Source: Pleurostoma richardsiae (lineage: Eukaryota > Ascomycota > Sordariomycetes > Calosphaeriales > Pleurostomataceae). From it: a stretch of DNA of 64,000 nt. The number at the start of each line of letters is the position of its first letter. Within the stretch, counting starts at the first letter, position 1. The notes below the pieces were generated by a model, which did not search any database, was not told the origin of the DNA, and was given only the letters and a program-made list of their open reading frames with translations. Below, one piece after another: positions 35,872-46,448 of the stretch. The stretch covers positions 744,001 through 808,000 of the forward strand of contig JANBVO010000007.1 of NCBI GenBank assembly GCA_030052745.1, written 5' to 3'. Made by a program: the position numbers and the translations under genes.

Positions 35872-37789
35872 CTAGACATAACGAAGCCGCCTCGCCACCC
35901 CTATACAAACGACGCAAAATGCGACTAAGCAGGCCACGATGACAAAAAAGGGGACCAGATTGTCAACGTCGCGGTATGGCACATTGACATTCATCCCAAA
36001 CAGGCCGGTGATAACATTGAGCGGCACAATAATTGATGCGAGGAAAGTGATCTTGCTGAGAACCTTATTGGCCTGTGTTCCCTGAGCAATGCTGTCGATG
36101 GAGAGTTGTGCGAGGTAGTTACTGTGAGACCGTGACAACATCTTCTCGAAATGACTTAGATTTGTCATCATCGTCACAACGTGATCTTGGATATCGCCTA
36201 GGTAGAGGCCAATGTCCATCCGAGGTGTCACTTTGTAGTTCTCGTTGCACCGCTTAGTGAACCCTCTGAGAACGTCAGCCTTGCCACCGAGGAGACGCAT
36301 GAGTCCCATGACATCCTTGCGAAGGATGCCGATCTTTCTGAGAAAGGTATGTGTATCGTCAGCCCTGGCAGTGAAGACCTCGTCCTCGACAGCGTCTGTT
36401 TCATGTTCGATCCGGTGTATTACCGGTGCGAAGGAATCAACAATATCATCACTGCACGCATGAGCTAGGTTTCAAAATATGAAGAAAGGCGAAGTCTACT
36501 CACATGAGAGCGTAGCAAATCCAGTCGCTGCTGAGAGCCACATAGTCCTTGAGCATGGCGATCCTCTTCCGAACGTGGGACGCGTGTGCGTTGGGCGCAA
36601 AACTGAAGCTCAGAGTACCCTCGCGAAAGACGATAACATATAGATTGAAAGGCTCATAATCCGGCTCTCCGTCTTCAACGACGACATTGAACGACCGGAA
36701 ACAGGCGAAATAATAGGCTGAGAAGAGCTCAATCTTCTCTCGAGACTCTTGCGTCGTGATGTCCTCGATGGTCAGCGGATGGACACCAAACGCCTTACAA
36801 ATGGCTCGGACTTCCTCTTCGGTCGGGTTGTTCACATTGAGCCACCAAACGCCGTCCGTCTCTCCCTTAGGGAAGGAGAAAAGGCCGCGGATATTCTCGC
36901 CAGGGAGAACAAGGTCGCCGAGTTCTGCGGCATGGATAGTCGATTCCCACGCAGATGAGAAGAAGCTGAAGCGGTTTGGATCATGCTGGGGAGCGTTGAC
37001 TTTTACTGGCTCTGCAAGGCCGTCGTGGGGCTCCTTCTCATCATGGGTCGACAGCTCGGAAGGCATGTCCAAGATGTCTCCATCACAAGTGACCACCTGG
37101 GAGGGCAAAATCTCTGGAGAGGCCGACTGTGGCCGTAAGTCTGGAAAGACTCTGACGGAAGGTCGCCTGCATGCCTGCCTATCCTGATTCTCCGAGTTTA
37201 TGAAGTCTTCGAGATAGTCAAAATCGATATAAAGTTTGTCGTTCCTATGTTCCTCCTGCATGGGGAAGCAGACATCTTCCTCGGCAGATTTGTTCGTAGC
37301 AAGGCTTGCAGCATCGGTTTCCTGTACAGTGTAGGGACGGCTGCGGTGGCTATGCCGACTGGCAGCTGACATTGTTCGGTGAAGCTCATAATCGTCGGAT
37401 CTCTTGTCGAGCTTCGTTTCCGAGAATGACAGCTCACGTTCTCGCCGCCGAGCTTCAGCAAACGCCTTGACCGAATTTGGAGGAGAGATGGCTCGCTGGT
37501 CAGCAGCACTGTCGACAGTAGGCCGCCGACTACGACGAGGCATCGGCGAAATATCTCCACCATCGTCGTCCACGATCGCCTCCTCTAAATCACGGATCCG
37601 TAGGCTACTGTGCGGCTGCCCCGAGACGTCTTCCACATCCTGCTGATGCCCCCCATAGAGCGAATCGAAGGTTCCTCGCCGAGGGCGGTCTTCCCGCTGC
37701 ATTGACGGGGCCTGATGTCGATGGTCATCTAGTTCGGGGATGGGTGTATCATAACCCGTGTCCGAGACGGACTCATCGTGGTCGGACAT
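35872..37789 (-). CDS. CorA-type Mg2+ transporter (Alr1/Mnr2-like)
   Basis: Pentameric magnesium channel of the plasma or vacuolar membrane. Exons 37789-36504 and 36451-35872; 621 residues. A long, charged, Arg/Asp/Ser-rich cytosolic N-terminus (about 270 residues) precedes the CorA domain, which starts around GVWWLNVNNPTEEEVR and includes PLTIEDITTQESREKIE. Two C-terminal membrane helices follow: ITFLASIIVPLNVITGLFGMN with the signature GMN at 581-583, and VPFFVIVACLVAFCVVCIGV. The protein ends six residues after the second helix. Fungal paralogues Alr1 and Mnr2 are not separable by eye. Confidence 0.93.
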
Positions 37790-38852
37790 CCTGATAGATG
37801 GCGGTCGGGTTGACTTTGTAATGATGTCGAGATGAGAAGAAGGCTAGTTGAGGCAATCCGATTTCCCTTTCCAGAGCAATAAGCAGCCGGGTCAAAGGCA
37901 GACCATCTAAGCCCTGCCTAGTCGGCAACTCCCATCCTGGGTGACACGCCGGAAACGATGTGCCAAAGCTGACGGTAGCGGCCGGCACTCTGCCGTCCGC
38001 AAACACGGACAAGGAGATTGAAGGCCAATATTGGAAGCCAAATAGTCACTTCTCTGCTGAGGCAGAAGGCTATTTAAGAAGCCCGTTCTCGATTGCGATC
38101 GAAGACAACAGCACGGCGTGTCCAGTTAAGGCGGCTTCTTGTTCACTCCAATGAAGACCCAGGACTGGGCACTGTGGAGTGAACGAGGGAAGACGAAGCG
38201 AGTTGCGACTGGGCCCGCCAACTTGGTGGTATTTGTGATGATCAGAGATGTTGGAAAGGAAGAGTACGACTGTCGAGAGACGTCGTAGTTGCGAGTTCCT
38301 TCGTGAATGCGAGATTTCGGTTTAGGGAAGCGTAGGCACGGTTTTGCGCACAGCTTGAAGATCCTCGTCCGAGGTATTCGCGGCGACTGTTATCGCAAGA
38401 GGAGCTGGCTCGGTATACCAAAGGGTTGATAGGTTCGATTGTTATTGATCTTGATCCCACAGCTCGATGAGCAAATCAGATTGGCGCTGCAGGTGACCTC
38501 TTGCTGAGTTGCGCCAGATGGTCTCTCTTGGTCGATCTCTGAGGGTGACGTTTTTCTGTAGCCTCAGCCTTTCCGAATAAATTCTTTCGCATAAAGAAGG
38601 GAGCGCATAGGTTTGCAAGTGCTGTTGGGCTTCTTTGAGGCGACGAAAGACGATATCTTCACAGCGGGAAAAGCTTTTTCTGAATCTGATCCTAAAAAGA
38701 AATGGAACGCATGGACCAGCTTGGAGTTGAACCCACTAGCCGTTACGCCGAACCTACTGCGTAGTACGTACCTCCTCTAGTTATCCAGGTACCTAGGTAC
38801 CTAAGTTAGGTTCATGATCTCCCTCCAGGCTCCACCTATACATGTACCCAGG

Positions 38853-39100
38853 CAGGTGGGTAACAATTTAAATGGCCGGTTCCCTACCATAACCGCCTTA
38901 CAACTACAAAACGGTCAACGCCGATAACACCACCACACGAGCTCTAAGTCAGTTCAAAATAAAGATTAAGCTAAAGAATGGCCTCAAGAAGATTTATCTT
39001 ACGTTTAAAGTATCATTAAAATCGTTACAGTTAAGATATTTGGCTGTAAGTACTTAAGCGAACTGTTACCGGACCGGCCATTCTTTTTGTCACCCACCTG
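38853..39100. mobile_element. MITE-like element, 248 bp, with terminal inverted repeats
   Basis: The left end (38853-38880, CAGGTGGGTAACAA...TGGCCGGT) and the reverse complement of the right end (39073-39100, CAGGTGGGTGACAA...TGGCCGGT) match at 23 of 28 positions. The element is flanked on both sides by CCAGG (38848-38852 and 39101-39105), a candidate 5-bp target duplication. The interior is AT-rich and noncoding. No transposase is present, so it would be non-autonomous; the superfamily is unknown. Confidence 0.65.
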
Positions 39101-39280
39101 CCAGGCACCTACTTTACATAACTACCTTACCTACCCTCCACAGACAGGGCATCACTTTGCGCGCCTAGGTAATTAAAAGCTCGAGATTTCCAAACATGGG
39201 ATTCGGATAATACCTTACGCAGCAGAGACCGATAGAATGAACGGGTGCCTTATGACTGATCAGGCATCTAGTGTACCTAG

Positions 39281-39366
39281 TAGGCGGGTGACAAAAAGAT
39301 GATAGGCGAGTACATAGATACTTAAGCGAGCTATTACCGGACCTTTCATTTTTTGTCACCAACCTG
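39281..39366. mobile_element. Short, diverged second copy of the same element
   Basis: Left end TAGGCGGGTGACAAAAAGATG and right end TTTTTTGTCACCAACCTG are inverted versions of the termini of the 248-bp element. The right 50 bases (TACTTAAGCGAGCTATTACC...) align with 39051-39100 with scattered differences. About 86 bp long, so the interior is largely deleted. Flanks CCTAG/TCTAG match at 4 of 5. Confidence 0.55.
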
Positions 39367-39629
39367 TCTAGGTACCTAGGTAGGTATCTTATCTGCTTAT
39401 GTAATGTATCACGGCCAACCCAGAACATTACTGACAGGTTGGTCACCATCGACCAACAGGCACGTCTACAACGTGGCTGTCAACCAACAACGACATACGC
39501 TAATACAACAGAAACAGAGTATAATTATGAACGCCGACCGACTTCATAGAATCACTCTTTGACGCACAGACGCTGTGTCCCCGCTATCCTCAGTCATTCT
39601 TAGCCGCGCAACCGCCCTTACCTTGATAA

Positions 39630-40074
39630 ATGGCTGAACATCTGCTCGACCAGGTCCGAGATCTAGCGGATGGCCAGATCGTATGAATATGTTCCCTGCC
39701 AGGTGGCGTCTCCAATCATTTTCCCGCCATGCACTGACAATTTCGAGCAGGACTTTGAGGGACAGAAACTAGCAGAACTCCTGGCCACTGTCCTACTCAG
39801 CCTTGTAGGCGTATGCATTCCTACCCCTTTGATGCTACAACCCCCGCTAACGGTCCTTCCACATTAGGTCATCTCCTTCGTCGCCGGCTACGTCCTCGAA
39901 GACATCAGACTCGCTGTCTATATCGGGCTTGGTGGGGCGGCGTTGGTCCTCACATTAGTCGTCCCGCCATGGCCTTGGTATAATAGACACCCGCTTTCGT
40001 GGCTTTCCGTGAGCGGAAAGTTGAGCAGCACTGTTCCAAGGGGCCTAGTCCATGATGAGAAGACAATCCGTTGA
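39630..40074 (+). CDS. SPC1: Signal peptidase complex subunit Spc1 (SPC12)
   Basis: Non-catalytic ER membrane subunit of signal peptidase that helps discriminate signal peptides from membrane helices. Exons 39630-39680, 39751-39810 and 39868-40074; 105 residues. Sequence begins MAEHLLDQVRDLADGQIDFE and has GQKLAELLATVLLSLVG, then two hydrophobic segments (through SFVAGYVLE and LAVYIGLGGAALVLTLVV) separated by a short polar turn DIR, ending with PPWPWYNRHPLSWL as in the family. The C-terminal 20 residues are not conserved, and an alternative donor at 40010 could change them. Convergent with RBX1. Confidence 0.88.
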
Positions 40075-40377
40075 AGCCGGGCGACAGTGCTTCGCAACGA
40101 GGTTACGGATCATGCAGGGCTTTTCATGTCATGGCTACCTACGATATTCACCTAGATGGATGGGTCAAAACGGATTATGTAGTCCCTCTACCAATCTATG
40201 TAGGCTGCCAGTTGTTAGATGGGCCAGGCCCTCTCCATCCCCCTCAAAACACTTATCGATGAGCTGCAACAGTAGCACAACAGTCGAAGCATGTTGAGAG
40301 CTGCGCGATCTTCTTCGCCCAGGAAGCTCTGGTCCGGACGCGATCAAGGCTGGCACAATGCATCTTCGCTTCGCCAG
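40075..40377. other. Intergenic between convergent SPC1 and RBX1
   Basis: 303 bp; 3' ends only. Confidence 0.55.
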
Positions 40378-40926
<549 letters not shown>

Positions 40927-41893
40927 AACGGATGTGCTGTATGACGATGGGCAAAGGAAGCAGCGACTGAACCTGCCTCGACACCGGATGACTGGAGTCG
41001 CAGAGAACTACCCGCGGGCCAAGTTAGTACAAATAGAGCAGTGCGCAGATATCATCAGAAAGAGGACAACATGAGCAAGGGTAGAGAAACAGAGCTTGGG
41101 AGGTTGAGATGGCGGGAGAAGAAGAAACGCGGGGCATCTGAACTTGCCTTGAGTGCAGGGTCTTGGGTTTCACTACAGAGTAGCTTATCTGGTCAGCGAG
41201 GGCAGAGAAGAGAATAGATATCTGTGGTGTGTTGCTCGCAAAATCGTGTCGAGACTCAGCTGGATCGAGGCGCTCTGTAAGAACGGTACGAAGGGTAAGT
41301 TAGGCAAGCAGGGTGGGTAAGGTACCTTACCTACCTCCCCAAGGTGAGGTAAGCGTACGGTGTACGGAAAGTAGGTGTGGCGGTCCCCACGTTCGCGACA
41401 GTACTATGTATAACGTTACCTAGGTACGGAACAGATACCTCACTCAATACGGAGTAATCACGTACTACTATGTATGGTATGGGTCCAGTTACCTAAAGTG
41501 GAACCTCAGGTACGTGCCCACTGTCCTATCTCATGGAAGGTACGGATCCTCGATGTGATAGGTGCACATCAGTAACCGTCCAGGTTGTGGCTCGTGCTCG
41601 TGCTAAAGGTGGCGTGGCATGTCCTCCCCGCCTACAACATCCTCCTACCTTGTTTCCCTTTCCTCATACATACCTCTTTGGCCACGGACAGGCCGCAACA
41701 AGAGCCCCAACCATGCGCGGAAGAGGGACCTCGGACTCTTCCAACCGAATAGTAGCAGTATATTCCTTTCCGCGAAGCCTACATCTGCCGTCGCTCAGAT
41801 CAATAGACGCCGCCCGATCGTTCAGAGACGCATAGCCTCGACCAGCATTCAGCCACACCCGCTTACCTACCTGGCCTCTGAGTTAATTCATTC
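40927..41893. other. Divergent promoter RBX1/Edc1-like gene
   Basis: 967 bp. GGTA/TACC arrays at 41310-41430. An open frame at 41619-41897 is CT-derived and overlaps the downstream start; probably leader. Confidence 0.45.
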
Positions 41894-43171
41894 ATGAACT
41901 GCTTGAGCTCTGTCGACAGCGTAGTCACCTTACCGCCACCACCGCCGTCGTCCGACTCCAACTTGAACAAAGCCCAGCGCTGGCTCCCAGGCTCTACCTT
42001 GGAAAGGATGTATTCAAAAACCGGTACCCAAGCCAGGCAGACAACTGGGAAGCGCCGTCCCAGAGGCGACACCAACCGCGGGGCTGCACATAGGAACTAT
42101 GCTTCCGAGAACGACATACCTTCCGACACGGCTCTGGCTCACGACTTCGGTGCCGACCACCCCTACACACCAAAGAAAATGGCGTCCGGCAGTCCGGCAC
42201 CGAACCCCGCGCCCTCGAATGCAAAGACAGCCAGACGAAGTGGCCACAAAGGTCGCCCAAAAAACGTCTCTACATCACCCCGTCCCTTAGATGCTGGACG
42301 CAATACTCCACCACATGCAGCGGTCTCAAAACCCACTTCGGCCACTGCTTTCGCTGGCGCAACTTTCCACGCGTCTCCGGCCCCTTCCTCCTTACCCATC
42401 CCCACCTTCTTCTCGAAGCCTGTGCCAGAGTCCCCAGGAACCAAGATGCCTGCCTCCGACAACCGCAGTAGCGGAGCGTCACCCACAGTGTCCGATTCTG
42501 AAGCCCCTGCAACTTGCAGTCAGAAGTCGCCTGCACCACAGGAGCCTCGGGAAGAATCTCCTCTCGATATATTCTTCCGTGCCGATCGCGCCGAGAAGGA
42601 GAAGGCTCGCAGGGCAAGTTCTGCCAAGCTTCCTATGTTCGTGTCAGGTTCCTTCTCTCCCCCTTTGAAACCCCACTCGCCTGCCGGATCGTTTTCTTTT
42701 CCAAGAGGTCAGGATCCGCCGGCGACAAAGCGTCTGCCCGCGCAGCGGAACTCTGGGTTTGGTATCTCAGGGACAGAGCTGGATGGAACACCGGGCAAGC
42801 CAATAGGTCCTGCTTTTTCGACCCCGTACCAGGAGCGGATCAGGGCTGCTCGTTTCACGGAGAAGCAGGCACAACCACCTCGCCAGGTCGTTCCGCAGTC
42901 TCAAGCTCCCACGTCACCTACATCCTTAGACAAAAGCGATGCTCTCAAAAAATTCCTCTGGGGGGCTCAAGAAACGACGGCTTTCGATACTGCAGACGCG
43001 ACGCCGCAACACGTCCATAGCTCCGTGAACCAGCAATCAACCCCTCACACCTCTCAGCCGAGAAGTGCCCCAAGCGAGCCGGCCGCACGGACTTCTGGTA
43101 GTGACCGCCCAGCGGACCTTCTAGCTATGGAAGACAACCTCCGCCGCATCCTCAACTTGACCTCGGTTTAA
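41894..43171 (+). CDS. Disordered protein with Edc1/PNRC-like decapping motif
   Basis: 425 residues, almost entirely low complexity and rich in Pro, Ser and Ala; no globular domain. Around residues 152-174 it has AFAGATFHASPAPSSLPIPT, which has the shape of the PNRC/Edc1 short linear motif (FAG..F..SP....LP.P) used to bind Dcp1/Dcp2 and stimulate mRNA decapping. A second ordered-looking segment is the C-terminal helix LLAMEDNLRRILNLTSV; SDALKKFLWG may be another. Function as a decapping enhancer is inferred from the motif only. Two residues of family evidence, QRWLPGSTLERMYSK and the motif, suggest the frame is real over its whole length. An upstream exon cannot be excluded. Confidence 0.75.
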   Translation: MNCLSSVDSVVTLPPPPPSSDSNLNKAQRWLPGSTLERMYSKTGTQARQTTGKRRPRGDTNRGAAHRNYASENDIPSDTALAHDFGADHPYTPKKMASGSPAPNPAPSNAKTARRSGHKGRPKNVSTSPRPLDAGRNTPPHAAVSKPTSATAFAGATFHASPAPSSLPIPTFFSKPVPESPGTKMPASDNRSSGASPTVSDSEAPATCSQKSPAPQEPREESPLDIFFRADRAEKEKARRASSAKLPMFVSGSFSPPLKPHSPAGSFSFPRGQDPPATKRLPAQRNSGFGISGTELDGTPGKPIGPAFSTPYQERIRAARFTEKQAQPPRQVVPQSQAPTSPTSLDKSDALKKFLWGAQETTAFDTADATPQHVHSSVNQQSTPHTSQPRSAPSEPAARTSGSDRPADLLAMEDNLRRILNLTSV

Positions 43172-44119
43172 ACCCTGCGTTGGCAAATAGGTGCATTCCA
43201 TGGTGACCTTCGTTCTTAGAGATAGGTGTGGTCTTCAGTTCTCTTCAATAGCCGTTTCAAGACAGCGCAAGGGCAGACACCTTGTCCCGGCGGGTTCCGT
43301 ACATTAGCACATTGCGGTGGATTCTAGTTGGACGACTTCTGGCGGGCGTTGCGGATGCGAGTGCGGACTTTGCAGTAACGAGAGACTTGTCATGAATATG
43401 GTCGTTTGGCCGTGAAGTGGCGCATAAATTCTTCTCTGGATCTCTATGCTGTTGAGCGATATAGCACGGGCAATGTTGTTGCAGGGCTCTACTCTCGACC
43501 TCTGGGATTGTTTCGTGCGTCCTTCCTCTTTGGAGATACCCAATGCGCTTCGAGTTGTTTCGCAGTTCGAATGCGTCTACATGGCGTTATTCCGGCTGGG
43601 ACGACCGAAGCGGTGTCCCCGCTCTGAAGGAGTACTTTCGCTTACGATAGGGCCGTACATGAACGAGTCTTCTTTAGACACGATATTTGTGATCTCGCAG
43701 GAAGTTGTTTATGTATGATAAATCCTAAGTTGATACCCCAGAAGGTAAACTCAGGCTACACAGTCAAGGAACGCTAGGAGGGAAAATGACACTGATATGT
43801 ATCCAATGCGAGGATACCCAAATCACAGTAATGGAGAATCAAGTAAAGTGATCACCTAAGGTACGTACCTACCTACATTTATAGGCAGGGCGGGTACTGC
43901 CATACTGTTGCTCGTCTAGGTCCAACAGGTGGTGATAAGGCACCCATGTACCCTGGGTACCGTTCAACTTGCCTGCCTGGTACCTCAGTAGGTAAGTACC
44001 TACCTAGGTGGGCACATAGCAGGTTATTTTTATCACGTGATAGCGCGTGTACACGAATTGCCGCGCCCTCATACACGCTGGCAACGAGTCTTCCTAACAC
44101 GTCCCGTTCAGCAGACGCA
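43172..44119. other. Intergenic, promoter of TDP1
   Basis: 948 bp. Dense GGTACC/TACCTACC array at 43860-44012; no gene recognised. Confidence 0.5.
43860..44012. repeat. GGTACC / TACCTACC palindromic array
   Basis: Multiple copies of GGTACC, TACCTACC and TAGGTAAG within 150 bp directly upstream of the TDP1 start; same motif family as 28084-28115. Confidence 0.7.
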
Positions 44120-46448
44120 ATGGCTTCCAATCGCGCCCTCGAGATAAATGGAGAAGAGGATGACAACGCTGCCCTCGAGCGCGCAATAACTCTTTCACTC
44201 GAGCAAAACCTAACAAGGAACGGGCCCTCAAGCGTGCCCGCAGTTGAGCCTGAGTTGGACGACACAGATGAGCACAATGAAACCGTCCATTCGACCAAAG
44301 ATGCTACCAGGAATGCCTCTTCTGTCCTCGGCTTAGACCGTAAGAAAATGGAGGAGGAAAGACTGGCGAGACGTGGAAAGAGAAAGGCGGCAGAAACCGC
44401 TTCCGCTGGAGATGAACCACAGTCTCAGAGACCGAAGCTGAACTCAGTGTCTCCAAGCGATCGCAACATTTGCGAGCAGTCAAAAGCAACAAGAGTGCCC
44501 CAAGGCAAGCAGCCACAAGAGTCGATGCCTGTAAACCCCCGCTCGGGCGAGGCGTCTTCTCCCAGCAGGCTTGCCTTCCCCAAGGGCGTCGTCAAGAAGA
44601 CGTGGGCATTAGGTTACCCGCGGAAGGATGACATCAAAATCGAGGAAATTCTCCAGAAGGACGACCTTGAACTTGCCATTCTGAGCTCCTTTCAGTGGGA
44701 CGAAGATTGGCTGATGTCGAAATTGAACCTGAGACAAACCAAGGTCATCTTGATAGCTTATGCAACTGACGAAACCCAGGTGAGGATGCCGTGTGCGGCC
44801 AGTTGCGGGCTTGTCACTATTATCTTTTTGTCGGTGGAATATTCTCCCATTCGGTTCTTACTGATGACTCTAAAGCAGGCAGAGATGCGGTCAAACGTGC
44901 CGCGGGATATCATCCGGTTCTGCTTCCCGTCAATGGAAGGCGCCAGCTATATGCATTCCAAGTTGCAGCTCTTGAAATACCCGGATCATCTCCGAATCGC
45001 TGTCCCCACGGGGAATTTGGTTCCCTATGACTGGGGCGAGTCTGGAGTCATGGAGAATGTGAGTCGACTCGCTTTCGACAAAAGGTGGGCTATGCGCTGA
45101 CCGCATATATAGATGGTGTTCCTTATCGACCTGCCTCGTATCGACGACCCAGAGGAGCGGCTCAACAATGAGCTTCCATTATTTGGCAAGGAACTCTCAC
45201 ACTTCCTCAGTGCGCAAGGAATGGACCATAAATTGGTCGAGAGCCTTCGCAATTACGACTTTTCTGAAACCTCCCGTTACGGCTTTGTTCACACCATGTG
45301 AGTGTGAGATGTTCCACTCTATGGACCACCCGTGGCTGACTGGTTTTAGCGGAGGATCTCACGTGAGTGATCGGCAACATACAGGTGGGTTGCTGAACAC
45401 CATCTACCCCCAGTTGGAACATCTTCGAGTCTCACACGCTGGAAAAGGGTACTACGGGCTGGCCCGTGCTGTCAATGCCCTTGGCCTGGCAACGGATAAG
45501 CCGGTGGACGTCGATTATGTGGTACGGACACTTATTATGGTGGCGACAGACTTGTAGTTTAGCTGACCGGCCTCATCAGAGCGCATCTGTTGGATCTATC
45601 ACCCGAGAGTTCGTCGCCTCGCTGTACAAGGCCTGCCAAGGTGCGAATCTCCAACCCTGCTTCCTTGAGCGGTCGATTAATACTGCGTAACCCCAGGGGA
45701 TCTAAGTACGACGGAGTCCAAAAAGATAACGGCGAATCCAAAGAACAAGCATGTAGTCCCCTCGACAAACTTATCGACTATTTTGAAGGAACGATTCCGA
45801 GTCTACTTCCCCTCTGTTGAGACTGTGACCCAAAGCCGTGGGGGCAAGACTGTATGTTAGGTTACTGGTCACTTCAACGCATCAGGCACTCTCCGCGCTC
45901 TTATATCCCCTCTAGCTGATCGCTCCTGACACAGGGAGCTGGCACAATTTGTCTCCAAGCACGATGGTGGAGTTCTCCGACCTTCCCGCGGGAAATATTG
46001 AGGGATTGCAAGAATGTGCGGCCGGGCCTGTTGCTCCACAGCAAGCTAATCTTTGTTCGAAGGATCCCCACGGACGCCAATCAATGCGTGGGTTGGGCAT
46101 ATCTTGGCAGCGCAAACCTCTCGGAGAGTGCCTGGCAAGTCCTCTCCTTGGTCCCCGACAGTTATCAAGGTCTCGTGCTAACCCAGTGTGCCTTTCCTCT
46201 ATATCAGGGGTCGTCTGGTCAAGGACCGTGCAACAGGCCAGCCTAAGTTGAATTGCCGCAACTGGGAATGCGGGGTTCTGGTTCCTGTCTCGATGCACAG
46301 CTTCGACCAGAACGCTATATATGGTTCTGATGGCAAAGCCTCAATGTCCGAGACTTTTCACGGATGCATTCCGGTGCCCATGGAGACCCCAGGATCCCAA
46401 CATGACTTCAACGGACCGAAGCGACCATGGTTCTACCGTGAAGCCTGA
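44120..46448 (+). CDS. TDP1: Tyrosyl-DNA phosphodiesterase 1 with N-terminal UIM
   Basis: Hydrolyses 3'-phosphotyrosyl bonds left by stalled topoisomerase I; phospholipase D superfamily. Nine exons: 44120-44779, 44879-45058, 45113-45297, 45350-45362, 45414-45521, 45580-45640, 45697-45851, 45935-46134, 46208-46448; 600 residues. Both HKD motifs are intact: His246/Lys248 in YMHSKLQLLKY and His489/Lys491 in LLLHSKLIFV, each with its downstream Asn (VPTGNLVPYDWGE; YLGSANLSESAW). Near the N-terminus, NAALERAITLSLEQN fits a ubiquitin-interacting motif. The fourth exon is 13 nt. Intron 8 (46135-46207) begins GCAAGT, not GT, and the join gives SAWGRLVKDR. Intron 1 is 99 nt and open in frame. Junctions around 45350-45414 are the least certain. 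Confidence 0.92.

Larger units (their letters stand above)
37790..39629. other. Divergent region CorA/SPC1 with inverted-repeat elements
   Basis: 1.84 kb without supported protein genes. Holds GGTACC clusters (38785-38810; 39368-39392) and two small elements described separately. Confidence 0.5.
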
